Shown here piece after piece: positions 8,514 to 18,801 of a stretch of DNA of 64,000 nucleotides. Each line of letters opens with the position of its first letter. Position 1 is the first letter of the stretch. Made by a program: the position numbers and the translations under genes. Below the pieces are notes generated by a model, which was not told the DNA's origin, made no database searches, and worked only from the letters and a program-made list of their open reading frames with translations. Origin of the DNA: Chloroflexota bacterium (lineage in GTDB: Bacteria; Chloroflexota; Anaerolineae; Anaerolineales; Anaerolineaceae); assembly GCA_029561345.1 (NCBI GenBank), contig JAKQJC010000043.1, positions 1-64,000 of the forward strand, given 5' to 3'.

Positions 8514-8522
8514 TGGTATAAT
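8514..8522 (+). promoter_or_regulatory. Extended -10 promoter of the TPR lipoprotein genes
   Basis: TGGTATAAT is an extended -10 element (TGn plus TATAAT at 8517-8522). Transcription would start near 8529, giving a leader of about 90 bases before the first lipoprotein gene. Confidence 0.5.
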
Positions 8523-8618
8523 GAAGCGACCCACAGCCCCATCAGGGGCCGCCCACAGCCTGAGCAGGAAAACAAAGACTCCCGCCGCGGCCATCTTTCA
8601 TTTTGAGGAGGCGCTTTC

Positions 8619-9425
8619 ATGAAAAAAAACTGGATTTTGCTGGCGGCGGTTGTGCTGCTCCTGGTCATTCCGGCCTGCTCTCTGGCGCAGTTTGCCCCGG
8701 GCGGCAAAACCGCTGCGGAGGGCAAGCTGGTCTGCTCGAACGGGCTGAAAGCGGCGCAGGCCGATTTAGAGAGCGCTGAACGCGCCATGTCTGACGATGA
8801 TTTTGAGACAGCTGAGAAACTGTACACTTCAGCCCTCAAGACCGATCCCGCCTACTGCGAAGCCATGCTGGGCCTGGGCGATGCTCTGCGCTACCAGGAG
8901 CGTCCGGCCGAGGCTTTGGTGTGGTATCAAAAGCTGGAAAGCGTTGACCCCAACGACCCTGCCATTGTGGAAAACCTGGCTTACACCTACTCCATGCTGG
9001 AAAAGGACGCCGAGGCGGAAAAATACTTCAATCTGCTGATCCAGGTGGAACCGGATAACCCCGAGGGTTATTACGGCCTGGGCATCATCTATTATGAAAA
9101 AGAAGATCCCCAAAAAGCGCTGACTTATTTCAGCAAAGCCGAAAAGATTTACACCGAAACCGGCTCCGATTACCTGGTGGATGCGCAGTATTACCTGGGT
9201 TTCACCTACTACGACCTGGAAGATTACGATAAGGCCATTTCATACCTGGAACTGGCCTATGATACCTTCTCTGATGAGGCGCAGATCAACTATGTGCTGG
9301 GGGTCTGTCACCTGAACACGGTGCCGCCGGACCTGCAGCAGGCCAAAAAATACATCACCAAAGCCCAGGATGCCGGCATGGATATCCCGCAGGATGTGCA
9401 GGATGCTTTGAAGGACGTGAAATAA
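8619..9425 (+). CDS. TPR-repeat lipoprotein
   Basis: 268 residues. The N-terminus is a lipoprotein signal (KK, a hydrophobic run, then VIPAC with Cys20). After a linker, tetratricopeptide repeats fill residues 50-250, with typical A..LGD.L, AL.WYQK..., and D..A..YLE patterns. TPR lipoproteins act as scaffolds on the outer face of the cytoplasmic membrane. A GAGGAG site precedes the start. The next gene, 18 bases on, is a paralogue with the same plan, so they arose by tandem duplication and are co-transcribed. No partner can be named. Confidence 0.85.
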   Translation: MKKNWILLAAVVLLLVIPACSLAQFAPGGKTAAEGKLVCSNGLKAAQADLESAERAMSDDDFETAEKLYTSALKTDPAYCEAMLGLGDALRYQERPAEALVWYQKLESVDPNDPAIVENLAYTYSMLEKDAEAEKYFNLLIQVEPDNPEGYYGLGIIYYEKEDPQKALTYFSKAEKIYTETGSDYLVDAQYYLGFTYYDLEDYDKAISYLELAYDTFSDEAQINYVLGVCHLNTVPPDLQQAKKYITKAQDAGMDIPQDVQDALKDVK

Positions 9426-9443
9426 CGATTTAAGGAGAATTGG

Positions 9444-10283
9444 ATGAAATATCGCTTATGGTTTGCCATGCTTTGCCTGCTGCTGGCCTCGGCCTGCACC
9501 GCCCCCACGCCCGCTGCCACCCCTGAACCCACCGCCGGGCCGGCTGCTGAGCCCACGGCGCTGATGCGCTCTCAATCAACGGATGTGTTTTGCCCCACTG
9601 AAAATGAAGCCGCCCGCGAGGCCTACAACAGCGCCCAAAACCTGGATAAACAAAAGAAATTCGCCGAAGCCGAGGTGCTTTACCGCAAGGCCATTGAGCT
9701 CGATTCCCGCTACTGCGATGCCATGGACAACCTGGGCCTGATTATGCGGCGGCAAAACAAGCTGGATGAGGCCATTGACTGGTATAAAAAATCGCTGGAG
9801 ATCATGCCTGAAAACACCGTGGCCATGCAGAACATGGCCAACGCCTACCGCCTGCAGGGCCAGAATGATCAGGCCATGGCCTGGTTTGAAAAGCTCATCC
9901 GCACCGACGCGGACAACCCCGAAGGCTATTTCGGCATGGGCACCCTGCATTTTGAACTGGGCAACCCTGAGAAAGCCCTGACCGCCCTGCTTGAAGCGGA
10001 AAAACTGTATAAACAGGCCAGCTCTCCCTATGTGATGGACGCGCAGCTGTACATTGGTCTTTCCTATTTCACCCTGCAGGACTGCGGCAAGGCCATGCCG
10101 TATCTGGCCCAGGTGTACAGCGAATTCAGCACCCAGGGCGGCATCAATTACGCCATGGGCCTGTGCTACCTCACCGCCACCACCCCCGATGCTAAACTGG
10201 CCAGGGAGTACATCACCAAAGCGCAGCAGGCAGGCTTTACCGTGCCTGAAGATGTGCTCAAGACCCTGGAAACCGCCCCTTAG
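9444..10283 (+). CDS. TPR-repeat lipoprotein, tandem paralogue
   Basis: 279 residues with a lipoprotein signal (lipobox LASAC, Cys18), a Thr/Pro/Ala-rich spacer of about 30 residues and TPRs from about residue 55 to 260. It aligns with the preceding lipoprotein along the repeat region (shared Y..A..LD..YC.AM...LG, PDNPEGY.G.G, QYITKAQ.AG near the end). AAGGAG precedes the ATG. An intrinsic terminator follows at 10299. Confidence 0.85.
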   Translation: MKYRLWFAMLCLLLASACTAPTPAATPEPTAGPAAEPTALMRSQSTDVFCPTENEAAREAYNSAQNLDKQKKFAEAEVLYRKAIELDSRYCDAMDNLGLIMRRQNKLDEAIDWYKKSLEIMPENTVAMQNMANAYRLQGQNDQAMAWFEKLIRTDADNPEGYFGMGTLHFELGNPEKALTALLEAEKLYKQASSPYVMDAQLYIGLSYFTLQDCGKAMPYLAQVYSEFSTQGGINYAMGLCYLTATTPDAKLAREYITKAQQAGFTVPEDVLKTLETAP

Positions 10284-10298
10284 CTCCACCGATCCCCG

Positions 10299-10325
10299 GC
10301 CCTCACTTCAAGTGAGGGCTTTTTT
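10299..10325 (+). terminator. Intrinsic terminator after the TPR lipoproteins
   Basis: GCCCTCACTT, a one-base centre, AAGTGAGGGC, then six T residues, 15 bases after the second lipoprotein stop. The convergent lysK gene ends just beyond it. Confidence 0.85.
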
Positions 10326-10335
10326 ACACCTCGTT

Positions 10336-11373
10336 TCACCCCGTCATTTTCCGCAGCATGGTCACCAGCACCTGCACGGCGCGGGTGTATTCCTCCAGCG
10401 AAATATGCTCATTGGGGGTGTGGTCGAGGGATGAATCGCCGGGGCCGTAAACCACCGCCGGACACTGCCAGACCGGCGCCACTGTGTTCAGGTCGGCTGT
10501 CCCGGCTTTATAGACAAAGCTGGGTGCGCCGCCCTGGCTGCGGATGGCGCTGAGCAGGGCGCGCACCGGAGAGGTGTTTTTCTCGCAGGCCCAGGCCGGC
10601 ACCGGCAGGCCTTTGCGAATCACCTCCGCGCCGGCAGCCAGCTCTTCCAGCTCGTTGTACCACTGTTCGGGCGGCATGGATACCGGCAGGCGGGTGCTGA
10701 GCTTCAGCGTGGCCCACTGTTCAAAGCCGTCGCCCCCCGATTCAATGCTGTGCAGGGTGGGGATCACCTGGTCGAAAATGCGCGATTCTTCCGCATTATA
10801 GGCGCTGGCATAGGCTTTGATGGCCAGCCACGCATCCACGGCCGCTTCGCAGGCGGTCTGTTCGCCGCTGGCAGCATGCACCTGGGTGCGCCGCAGGGTG
10901 ATTTCCGCCGCGGCTAGGCCCTTGTAGCCCAGGGAAATGCGGTCCCAGCGGTTGGGCTCGCCGATGATGGCGAAATCGGGGCGGTACTGCCCGGCGGCAT
11001 AGCGCGCGCCGTCAGAGTTGCGCTCCTCATCCACCGCGCCGATCACCACGAACTGCCAGCCTTCCACCGCCCCCACCTGCGCCACCGCGTCCACAAAGCA
11101 GGCCAGCGGCGCCTTGGCATCCACCGAGCCGCGCCCATAGAGCACGTTCTCCTCAATGCGCATGGGAATCTCCCCGGGCACGGTGTCGATATGCCCCAGC
11201 AGCACCATCTGGCGCGCGCCCTGGCCCATCAGCCCCACGGCATTGCCGGCGCCGTCCACAAAAGCATCATCAAACCCCAGGTTTTTCATGCGTCCGGTCA
11301 ACCAGGTGGCGGCGCCCTGTTCCGCGCCGGAGGGGCTGTAATGTTTCACCAGTTCAATCAGGGTTTCAGTCAT
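10336..11373 (-). CDS. lysK: [LysW]-ornithine/lysine hydrolase (M20 family)
   Basis: 345 residues, an M20 metallopeptidase that releases ornithine (or lysine) from the LysW carrier, the last carrier-bound step. Metal ligands are visible in GHIDTVPG, the GRGSVDAK segment and the catalytic pair in [17 protein letters not shown] and the C-terminal THT-like DHTPNEHIS (metal-binding His) are also typical. Last gene of the arginine operon, 15 bases after lysJ. Because argG and argH are in the same operon, ornithine for arginine is the likely product. It replaces the ArgE/ArgJ step of the acetyl route. Confidence 0.88.
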   Translation of the reverse strand: MTETLIELVKHYSPSGAEQGAATWLTGRMKNLGFDDAFVDGAGNAVGLMGQGARQMVLLGHIDTVPGEIPMRIEENVLYGRGSVDAKAPLACFVDAVAQVGAVEGWQFVVIGAVDEERNSDGARYAAGQYRPDFAIIGEPNRWDRISLGYKGLAAAEITLRRTQVHAASGEQTACEAAVDAWLAIKAYASAYNAEESRIFDQVIPTLHSIESGGDGFEQWATLKLSTRLPVSMPPEQWYNELEELAAGAEVIRKGLPVPAWACEKNTSPVRALLSAIRSQGGAPSFVYKAGTADLNTVAPVWQCPAVVYGPGDSSLDHTPNEHISLEEYTRAVQVLVTMLRKMTG

Positions 11374-11388
11374 GGTTTTTCTCCTCTT

Positions 11389-12582
11389 TCAATTTTCCTC
11401 AGCCGCATCCCCCGTCAGAACGGCGGCAAGGGCGGCGGCGGCGGTATCGAGCTGCGGATAGGTGATCACCAGCGGCGGCAGCAGCCGGATGACGGTCATA
11501 CCGGCATTCAGCGCAATGATCTGCCTTTCCTGCAGGGCCTTGAGATAAGGCGCCGCTTTTTGTTTGAGCTCGATGCCGATCATCAGGCCCAGTCCGCGCA
11601 CCTCGCGAATGTGCGGCGAGGCTATGGCTTTCAGCTTTGCCAGCAGATACGCGCCTTTTTCGGCCGCCTGGCCGGGCAGGTCTTCGGTGGTCATCACCTC
11701 CAGGGCGGCCAGGGCCGCCGCGCAGGCCAGCGGGTTGCCGCCAAAAGTGGAGCCGTGCGCGCCGGGGACCAGGTTTTGCACCTTTGGCCCCAGCAGCACC
11801 GCGCCCATGGGCAGGCCTCCCGCCAGTGATTTGGCGCAGCAGAGCAGGTCGGGGGTAATGCCGCTGTGCTGGTAGCCAAACATCTTTCCGGTGCGGCCAA
11901 AGCCGGTCTGCACCTCGTCCATGATCAGCAGGGCACCGCGCTGCGCGCAGATGGCCTGGGCTGCCTCAAGGTAACCCGCTTCCGCCGGATAGACCCCGCC
12001 CTCGCCCTGCACCGGCTCCAGAATCAGCGCGGCGGTTTCCTCGGTGACGGCCTTCTCCAGCGCTTCGACCTGGTTATAGGGCACATGGCTGAAACCCGGC
12101 ACCAGCGGTTCAAAAGGTTCGCGGTATTTTTTGTTCCAGGTGGCCGAAAGCGCCCCCAGGGTGCGCCCGTGAAAGCCGCGCATGGCTGCGATGATGCCGC
12201 TGCGCCCGGTGGACAGGCGGGCAAATTTGACCGCCGCCTCAACCGTTTCAGTCCCCGAATTGCAGAAAAACACCCTCTCCAGCCCGGGGGTGAGGGCGGT
12301 GAGCCGGGACATCAGGGCGGCGCGCTGATCATTGGGAAAGGTTTCAAAAAGGGTGACCAGGCGGGCTGCCTGAGCGGCGATGGCCGCGGCCACTTTGGGA
12401 TGGGCGTGGCCCAGGTTGGCCACCCCATGCCCTGAGGAGCAGTCGAGATAGGCCTGGCCGCCAGCGTCCCACAGGGTGGCGCCTTCGCCGCGCACAAAAG
12501 CCAGCGGCTGCTTGGCATACACGCCGGAGGTGTGGCGCGCCTCCGTTTCGATGATATCGGTTGAGCTCATTGAAAGATCCAT
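11389..12582 (-). CDS. lysJ: [LysW]-glutamate/aminoadipate semialdehyde aminotransferase
   Basis: 397 residues, a class III PLP aminotransferase of the ArgD/LysJ group. Seen: GVANLGHAHP near the N-terminus, FFCNSGTEAxE-type cofactor site as FFCNSGTETVEAA, GFHGRTLGALSAT, LILEPVQGEGG, LIMDEVQTGFGRTG, and the PLP lysine in LLCCAKSLAGGLP. The ATG at 12582 has GAGGAG six bases upstream; an earlier in-frame codon lacks such a site. In the LysW route it aminates the carrier-bound semialdehyde. It lies 15 bases before lysK but 299 bases after lysZ; that gap holds repeats and could contain an internal promoter. Confidence 0.9.
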   Translation of the reverse strand: MDLSMSSTDIIETEARHTSGVYAKQPLAFVRGEGATLWDAGGQAYLDCSSGHGVANLGHAHPKVAAAIAAQAARLVTLFETFPNDQRAALMSRLTALTPGLERVFFCNSGTETVEAAVKFARLSTGRSGIIAAMRGFHGRTLGALSATWNKKYREPFEPLVPGFSHVPYNQVEALEKAVTEETAALILEPVQGEGGVYPAEAGYLEAAQAICAQRGALLIMDEVQTGFGRTGKMFGYQHSGITPDLLCCAKSLAGGLPMGAVLLGPKVQNLVPGAHGSTFGGNPLACAAALAALEVMTTEDLPGQAAEKGAYLLAKLKAIASPHIREVRGLGLMIGIELKQKAAPYLKALQERQIIALNAGMTVIRLLPPLVITYPQLDTAAAALAAVLTGDAAEEN

Positions 12583-12742
12583 TTTCTTCTCCTCAAATTT
12601 CGTCACTGCCCTCAGTGTTTTGGCATCAGCTGTTGAAAGCGCTCAGCAGCGGTTTGGTTGATTTTTTGTAACCGCTGATGTCACATTTCTATCCTTCTTT
12701 GCATTTTCAATGCTTTCAATCAGCACTGTAACTGCATGGGGA

Positions 12743-12770
12743 GTTTTTGCCCAGCTTTGGGGGCAAAAAC
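12743..12770. repeat. Intergenic repeat with hairpin, copy 2
   Basis: GTTTTTGCCC (12743-12752), loop AGCTTTGG, GGGCAAAAAC (12761-12770). The flank AACTGCA, upstream TGCTTTCAA and GCTTTG loop match the element at 4252-4282. Stem bases differ from copy 1 but stay paired (for example T-A in copy 1 is C-G here), which supports a folded RNA or cruciform as the conserved feature. Confidence 0.6.
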
Positions 12771-12850
12771 GCCCCCAATTAACGGTCTCCCCCGCCCACG
12801 GGCGGGCCTGCCCTCGCTACTGCGGGGGAAAGGGGGGTGGGCAATCTTTA

Positions 12851-12872
12851 ATATGACATTGTTAAAGTAATT
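12851..12872 (+). repeat. Inverted repeat flanking lysZ, left copy
   Basis: A 22-base segment containing TGACATTGTTAAAG. It matches the minus-strand segment at 13743-13764 at 18 of 22 positions, all differences being transitions. The two copies face each other across lysZ. Confidence 0.45.
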
Positions 12873-12881
12873 ACAGGCTGG

Positions 12882-13700
12882 TCACTGAATGTGCGTGCCG
12901 GCGCCGGCCAGCGCCGCCGAAACCGGGTTTGCCGCGCGCCCGTCGGCAATGATCACCCGGCCGGCGCCGTTTTGCAGGGCTTCTTCGGCGCCCAGCACCT
13001 TCTTTTTCATGCGTCCCTGGGCCATTTCCAGCGCTTCGGGCAGGCGGGCCTGCGGCAGCTGGCGGATGAGGGTGCTTTCATCGGGAAAGGCGGCCATCAG
13101 GCCCGGCGCGGCGGTCAGCAGCACCAGAACCTCGGCTTTCAGCGCGCCCGCCACACTGGCCGCGGCGCGGTCGGCATCCACGTTCAGCGCTTCGCCTTTT
13201 TCGCTCACCGCCAGCGGGGCGATCACCGGCAGGCAGCCGGCTGCCAGCAGGGTTTCCAGCAAGGCGGTGTTCACCTGCTCGATTTTGCCGGTGTAATCGT
13301 CATGGATGATTTTACGTTTCCCGTTTTCAACGCTTTGCACGGCATCCTTGCGTGTGGCGGTGATCAGGCGGCCGTCCAGGCCGCTGAGGCCAAAGGCATT
13401 GATCCCCAGGCCCTGAAGCTGTTCCGTCAGCAGCGAATTGACCTTGCCGTTGACCGCCATCAGGAACACTTCCAGGGTTTTGCGGTCAGTGTAACGCGAA
13501 GTGTAGCCGGAGGGCGAGGTGATGAATTTGGGCGGAGCGCCCAGGGCTTCGCCGAGTGCGTTGGCCTCCGCCGAGCCGCCGTGCACCAGCACCAGTTTCT
13601 GGCCTGCCGCCAGCAGCCTGGCCGCGTCGGCGCAGATGGCTGAGAAATCGACGCCTTCAGCGCCGCCCAGTTTGACCACAATGATAGATTCAGCAGGCAT
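12882..13700 (-). CDS. lysZ: [LysW]-glutamate/aminoadipate kinase
   Basis: 272 residues, amino-acid-kinase fold (ArgB/LysZ group). It phosphorylates the gamma-carboxylate of LysW-bound glutamate (or aminoadipate). Visible: VVKLGGAEG at the N-terminus, LVLVHGGSAEAN nucleotide/phosphate loop, GLSGLDGRLI, LNVDADRAAASVA near residue 185, and the catalytic Lys in GRMKKKVLGAEEAL near 230. AGGAG precedes the ATG at 13700. It sits 90 bases after lysY. Imperfect inverted repeats lie on both sides of the gene. Arginine use is inferred from the operon. Confidence 0.9.
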   Translation of the reverse strand: MPAESIIVVKLGGAEGVDFSAICADAARLLAAGQKLVLVHGGSAEANALGEALGAPPKFITSPSGYTSRYTDRKTLEVFLMAVNGKVNSLLTEQLQGLGINAFGLSGLDGRLITATRKDAVQSVENGKRKIIHDDYTGKIEQVNTALLETLLAAGCLPVIAPLAVSEKGEALNVDADRAAASVAGALKAEVLVLLTAAPGLMAAFPDESTLIRQLPQARLPEALEMAQGRMKKKVLGAEEALQNGAGRVIIADGRAANPVSAALAGAGTHIQ

Positions 13701-13742
13701 TGTTTTTTCTCCTATATGACCGCTTTAGCCGTTCTAAAATGA

Positions 13743-13774
13743 AACTGCTTCAACAATGTCACATTTCTATCCTT
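13743..13774 (-). repeat. Repeat upstream of lysZ, right copy
   Basis: Two overlapping matches. The minus-strand segment at 13743-13764 repeats 12851-12872 in opposite orientation. The 18 bases at 13757-13774 are identical to 12679-12696 in the same orientation; on the minus strand both read AAGGATAGAAATGTGACA. Both 18-base copies lie upstream of gene starts (lysZ and lysJ), so a promoter-like or regulatory role is possible. Confidence 0.5.
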
Positions 13775-13790
13775 TTCGGATTCATCTTTT

Positions 13791-14825
13791 TTAGAGCGGA
13801 TGCAGGCCGGGAAAATCCAGGCCGGTCATCTCATCCCAGCCCATTACCAGGTTCAGGCACTGCACGGCGCTGCCGGCGGCGCCTTTCATCAGGTTGTCGA
13901 TGGCGCACAGCGATACCACATGCCCGCTGCTTTCATCCAGCTCGAAGCCGATATCGGCATAGTTTGAGCCCGCCAGCACCTTGGGCTCTGGCGCGCGGTA
14001 AATGCCGCGCTGCTCTTTGACCACACGGATGAAGGGGTTTTCACTGGCCGCGGCGCGGTAGGCCTTCCACAGGTCTTTAGTGGTCACGCCCGGCTTCACC
14101 TGGGCATGCGCCGTGGCCAGCACCCCGCGCACCAGGTCCACTGCCGTCATGGTCAGCGAAACATGGCTGAGCCCCATCTCCTGGATCACTTCGGCGGTGT
14201 GGCGGTGGCCAAAGGCCGAAAAAGTGCGAATGACATTGGCGCGCTCGGCATGGTGCGAACCAGCATTACCCTCCGCGCCCGATTCCGACGAACCCACCTT
14301 GATCTCGACGATCACCGGGCTGACCGGGTCAATGAGACCGGCCTTGACCAGCGGCAGCAGGGCCAGGTTGCTGGCGGTGGCGTTGCAGCCCACCCCGCTG
14401 ATGTAGCTGGCGCCGGCCATTTCGGCGCGGTGCAGTTCGGGCAGGCCGTAGACAAAGCGGGCCGGCCATTCAGGGGCAGCGTGCGGCGCGCCGTACCATT
14501 TTTCATACAGCGCCATGTCTTTGAGGCGGAAATCAGCGGAAAGATCGATGATTTTGCCCGCCAGCCCGGCAAAACCGGCGATCTTTTTCTGGGCTTCGCC
14601 GTGCGGCAGGGCCAGAAACAGCACATCCACCGGCTCCAGCTGCGCGGGGTCGCAGAATTTGAGCTGGGTGCGCTTGCGCAGGTTGGGATGTACCTGGTAG
14701 AGATATTCACCCAGGTGTGAGCGTGAGGTGGCCTGTTTGACGGCTGCCTGGGGATGGCCCAGCAGCAGGCGCAGCAGTTCGCCGCCGCCGTAGCCCGATG
14801 CGCCAACAATGGATACATTGATCAT
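13791..14825 (-). CDS. lysY: [LysW]-glutamyl/aminoadipyl phosphate reductase
   Basis: 344 residues, ArgC/LysY family. It reduces the carrier-bound acyl phosphate to the semialdehyde with NADPH. The NADP site is [14 protein letters not shown] at residues 8-21; the catalytic Cys is in [19 protein letters not shown] near residue 146, and the conserved His is in [10 protein letters not shown] near 205. The ATGA overlap with lysX shows translational coupling. The GVGCNA form is more usual in the LysY group than in N-acetyl-glutamyl-phosphate reductases (GNPGCYPT), consistent with a LysW substrate. Confidence 0.92.
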   Translation of the reverse strand: MINVSIVGASGYGGGELLRLLLGHPQAAVKQATSRSHLGEYLYQVHPNLRKRTQLKFCDPAQLEPVDVLFLALPHGEAQKKIAGFAGLAGKIIDLSADFRLKDMALYEKWYGAPHAAPEWPARFVYGLPELHRAEMAGASYISGVGCNATASNLALLPLVKAGLIDPVSPVIVEIKVGSSESGAEGNAGSHHAERANVIRTFSAFGHRHTAEVIQEMGLSHVSLTMTAVDLVRGVLATAHAQVKPGVTTKDLWKAYRAAASENPFIRVVKEQRGIYRAPEPKVLAGSNYADIGFELDESSGHVVSLCAIDNLMKGAAGSAVQCLNLVMGWDEMTGLDFPGLHPL

Positions 14826-15709
14826 GCTGCCTGCTCCTTTACCTGCCGGGCGGCCTGGGCCGCTTCCAGCACATAATTGACAATTTCACCGGCAATATCC
14901 ACCCCGCTGACGGGCTGGGCGGTGTGAAATTCCATGGTGTGGTTGACCTCGTTGACCAGCAATCCCTTTTGGGGATGCTCCACCAGATCCACTGCCAGCA
15001 CGCCCCCGCCCACGGCCTGGGAGGCCTGCAGGCACAGTGCTTCCATTTCCGGGGTCAGCGGGCAAAGTTCGCCTTCGCCGCCGCGCGCCGTGTTGGTGAT
15101 CCAGTGGGCCGATTTGCGGTAAATGGCGGTCAGAACGCGGTCGCCGACCATGATGGCGCGGATATCGCGGCCGGGTTTCTCAATATATTCCTGAATGTAA
15201 AAGACCGAATGCTGCACTGAGCCGAGGGTGGCCTTGTGTTCCAGCACGGCCTCAGCGGCATCGCGGTCGTTGATTTTGGCCAGCAGGCGCCCCCACGAAC
15301 CGACCACCGGCTTGAGCACCACCGGGTAGCCGAAGGTTTCAATGGCTTCGAGGGCTGCCTCGGGGGTGAAAGCGGTCATGGTATGGGGCTGCGGCAGGCC
15401 GGCGCGCGCCAGCACGGCGCTGGTCACCAGTTTGTCGCCGCAAATTTCGGCCACCACGGCGCTGTTCACCGTTGGCACGCCAAAGGCATTCAGCATGCGC
15501 AGGGCATAGAGGCCGCTGGTGTAGCTGATGCTGCGTTCCAGCACGGCGTCAAAAGCCTGCCAGGGCTCCGGATGGTCGAGATCGAAGGCGATCTCGCGGT
15601 CATCCAGCCGCTCATAATCCACGCCGCGCTTTTCCATCGCGCCGAAAATCCATTTTTCCTCCACCCGCACCCGCGAGTAGATCACGCCAAGATGATATCG
15701 TTTTTGCAT
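14822..15709 (-). CDS. lysX: [LysW]-glutamate/alpha-aminoadipate ligase (ATP-grasp)
   Basis: 295 residues, RimK/LysX ATP-grasp ligase. It joins the amino group of glutamate or aminoadipate to the C-terminal Glu of LysW, starting the pathway. ATP-grasp parts are visible: [15 protein letters not shown] (lid lysine), [19 protein letters not shown], and the Mg-binding [13 protein letters not shown] near residue 260. ATG at 15709 chosen over a GTG one codon upstream because GGGAG is six bases before it. It lies 18 bases after lysW and overlaps lysY by four bases. The adjacency to argG/argH favours glutamate as substrate. Confidence 0.92.
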   Translation of the reverse strand: MQKRYHLGVIYSRVRVEEKWIFGAMEKRGVDYERLDDREIAFDLDHPEPWQAFDAVLERSISYTSGLYALRMLNAFGVPTVNSAVVAEICGDKLVTSAVLARAGLPQPHTMTAFTPEAALEAIETFGYPVVLKPVVGSWGRLLAKINDRDAAEAVLEHKATLGSVQHSVFYIQEYIEKPGRDIRAIMVGDRVLTAIYRKSAHWITNTARGGEGELCPLTPEMEALCLQASQAVGGGVLAVDLVEHPQKGLLVNEVNHTMEFHTAQPVSGVDIAGEIVNYVLEAAQAARQVKEQAA

Positions 15710-15727
15710 CACGCGCTCCCGCGGGGG

Positions 15728-15894
15728 TTATTCCCCCCAATCTTCCTGTTCCATCGGCGCAAGCTGGCAGGCCGCCGGGTTCAGCGCGGTGATCTCCAGA
15801 TCCACACCGCAATCGGGGCAGACGATGATTTCGCCAACTTCGGTGCTGGCTTCGAGGGTGATTTCAGCCTCACATTCGGGGCAAACGACAGTGT

Positions 15895-15898
<4 letters not shown>
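15728..15898 (-). CDS. lysW: LysW amino-group carrier protein
   Basis: 56 residues. LysW carries the growing amino acid on the gamma-carboxyl of its C-terminal glutamate and presents it to LysX, LysZ, LysY, LysJ and LysK by an acidic surface. Seen here: a zinc ribbon with Cys6-x2-Cys9 and Cys27-x2-Cys30, a strongly acidic sequence, and the diagnostic C-terminus EDWGE. The start overlaps the argH stop (ATGA), so it is translationally coupled to argH. This coupling to an arginine gene is a good argument that the carrier works for arginine. Confidence 0.96.
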
Positions 15899-17271
<1,373 letters not shown>

Positions 17272-17290
17272 GACGCCTCCTTTAGGCAAA

Positions 17291-18562
17291 TCAGTCGCGT
17301 TTGAAGCGGGAATAATCGGGTTTGGGCATATCCAGGCCAGAGATGGGCAGGCCGTTGAGGGCGCGCACTTTGAGGCTCAGGCCAAACAGGCGGATAAAGC
17401 CCTCGGCCAGGCTCTGATCATAGACATCTTCCTGGCCAAAGGTGGCAAAGTCCTCGCGGTACAGGCTGAAGGGGCTGACGCGGCCGGCGCTGATGATGTT
17501 GCCCTTGTAGAGCTTGAGGCGCACCGTGCCGGTGACCGGACCCTGGGTGCTGTTGACAAAGGCGTCCAGCGCCTCGCGCAGGGGGGTGAACCACAGGCCG
17601 TTGTAGGTCAGCTCGGCGTATTTGATGGCCACGTGCTGTTTGAAATGCAGGGTTTCGCCATCCAGCACCAGTGATTCAAGTTCGCGGTGGGCAAAGAGCA
17701 AAATGGTGCCGCCGGGGGTTTCATATACGCCGTGCGATTTCATCCCCACCAACCGGTTTTCCACCAGGTCCACCCGGCCGATGCCGTGGGCGCCGCCAAT
17801 GGCATTGAGCACTTCGATGATTTTGGCTGGCGAAAGCTTTTCGCCGTTGACCGATACCGGGGTGCCGCATTCGAAGGCAATTTCCACATAGCCGGCTTCT
17901 TCGGGGGCGTTCTCAGGCGAGGTGCTCATCTGGAACATGCTCTCTTCGGGCTCGTTCCACGGATCTTCGAGCAGGCCGCCCTCATGCGAAAGATGCCAGA
18001 GGTTTGAATCGCGGCTGTAAATGGATTTGATGGTGGCGGTGACGGGCACATTGTGCCTGGCGGCATAGGCAATGGCATCTTCGCGCGAGCGGATTTCCCA
18101 TTCGCGCCAGGGGGCGATGATTTTCAGGCGCGGGTCCAGCGCCATCACGGTCAGCTCAAAGCGCACCTGGTCGTTGCCTTTGCCGGTGGCGCCGTGAGCC
18201 ACAGCATCGGCGCCCACCTGGTGCGCCACTTCCACCAGGTGCTTGGCGATCAGCGGGCGGGCGGCCGAGGTGCCGAGCAGGTACTTGTGTTCGTAAACAG
18301 CCCCGGCTTTGAGCATGGGGAAGAGATATTCAGCAGCCAGTTCCTCGCGCAGGTCGAGGGCAATGAGCTGGCTGGCGCCGCTGTTGAGGGCTTTTTTCTC
18401 CAGTCCGGCCAGGTCTTCGTCGCCCTGGCCGACATTGGCGCAAAAGCACACCACTTCGCAGCCGTAGTTTTCCTTGAGCCACGGAACAATCACAGAGGTG
18501 TCGAGCCCGCCGGAATAGGCCAGGACCACTTTTTTGATGGACGGTTTTTGTTTGGCAGCCAT
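17291..18562 (-). CDS. argG: Argininosuccinate synthase
   Basis: 423 residues. It joins citrulline and aspartate using ATP. The pyrophosphatase loop AYSGGLDTS is at residues 15-23; other family signatures are [16 protein letters not shown] near 120, IAPWREWE and [24 protein letters not shown] around residue 260. First structural gene of the arginine/LysW operon. It is preceded by a 230-base transcribed leader with an Arg-rich leader peptide and an intrinsic terminator, so expression is predicted to respond to charged tRNA-Arg. Confidence 0.97.
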   Translation of the reverse strand: MAAKQKPSIKKVVLAYSGGLDTSVIVPWLKENYGCEVVCFCANVGQGDEDLAGLEKKALNSGASQLIALDLREELAAEYLFPMLKAGAVYEHKYLLGTSAARPLIAKHLVEVAHQVGADAVAHGATGKGNDQVRFELTVMALDPRLKIIAPWREWEIRSREDAIAYAARHNVPVTATIKSIYSRDSNLWHLSHEGGLLEDPWNEPEESMFQMSTSPENAPEEAGYVEIAFECGTPVSVNGEKLSPAKIIEVLNAIGGAHGIGRVDLVENRLVGMKSHGVYETPGGTILLFAHRELESLVLDGETLHFKQHVAIKYAELTYNGLWFTPLREALDAFVNSTQGPVTGTVRLKLYKGNIISAGRVSPFSLYREDFATFGQEDVYDQSLAEGFIRLFGLSLKVRALNGLPISGLDMPKPDYSRFKRD

Positions 18563-18623
18563 TTCTTTTTTCTCCTTGTTGGATCTGCAACCCTGTCTGA
18601 ACGCGGCCCAGGCAGGGGGAAAT

Positions 18624-18655
18624 AAAAAAACAGCTCTCCGAGAAGGAGAGCTGTT
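18624..18655 (-). terminator. Attenuator terminator upstream of argG
   Basis: On the minus strand AACAGCTCTCC (18655-18645), loop TTCTC, GGAGAGCTGTT (18639-18629), then more T residues. It lies 62 bases upstream of the argG start with no other minus-strand gene upstream, so it sits in the argG leader. Twelve bases of its loop and 3' arm (18645-18634) are exactly complementary to a leader segment at 18745-18734, so the two structures exclude each other. Confidence 0.85.
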
Positions 18656-18709
18656 TGGGTTGACTTAAGCTGATGTGGGGAAAATTAGGGTTATCTGGCG
18701 TTCAGCGCG

Positions 18710-18793
18710 TCATCCAAAGCGGAAACTCCCGGTCTTCTCGGAGAGAAGCGGGATCGGACGACGGGAGCGGAGGAGCACAGATTGGTCAAACAT
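18710..18793 (-). CDS. Arginine-rich leader peptide of the argG operon
   Basis: A 27-codon reading frame beginning 8 bases after the -10 box and ending in TGA at 18712-18710. Four of the 27 residues are Arg (positions 9, 11, 12 and 25), with the cluster L-R-S-R-R just before the first leader hairpin (18748-18734). No ribosome binding site is possible in so short a 5' end, so translation would be leaderless. A ribosome stalled at Arg11-Arg12 would cover bases to about 18744 and block the first hairpin, leaving the antiterminator free to form. Too short to be judged by homology; the case rests on position, codon content and RNA pairing. Confidence 0.7.
   Translation of the reverse strand: MFDQSVLLRSRRPIPLLSEKTGSFRFG
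18734..18748 (-). promoter_or_regulatory. Leader hairpin / antiterminator segment of argG
   Basis: The minus-strand RNA can form CTTCTC-TCC-GAGAAG on itself. Bases 18745-18734 (CTCTCCGAGAAG) can instead pair perfectly over 12 bases with 18645-18634 in the downstream terminator. Hairpin here allows termination; long-range pairing prevents it. This is the layout of a ribosome-mediated attenuator. Confidence 0.7.
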
Positions 18794-18801
18794 TAGGCGC
18801 T

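Larger units (their letters stand above)
12583..12881. other. 299-base gap inside the arginine operon
   Basis: No gene is seen. It holds an 18-base string at 12679-12696 that recurs at 13757-13774, a hairpin repeat (12743-12770), a GC-rich hairpin (CCCGCC at 12791-12796 against GGCGGG at 12801-12806) and a segment at 12851-12872 repeated in inverted orientation on the other side of lysZ. Confidence 0.6.

Noticed and set aside
18563..18800. T-box riboswitch in the argG leader
   Set aside because: No TGGNA bulge sequence before the terminator and no stem I pattern; the Arg-rich leader peptide and hairpin exclusivity explain the region better.
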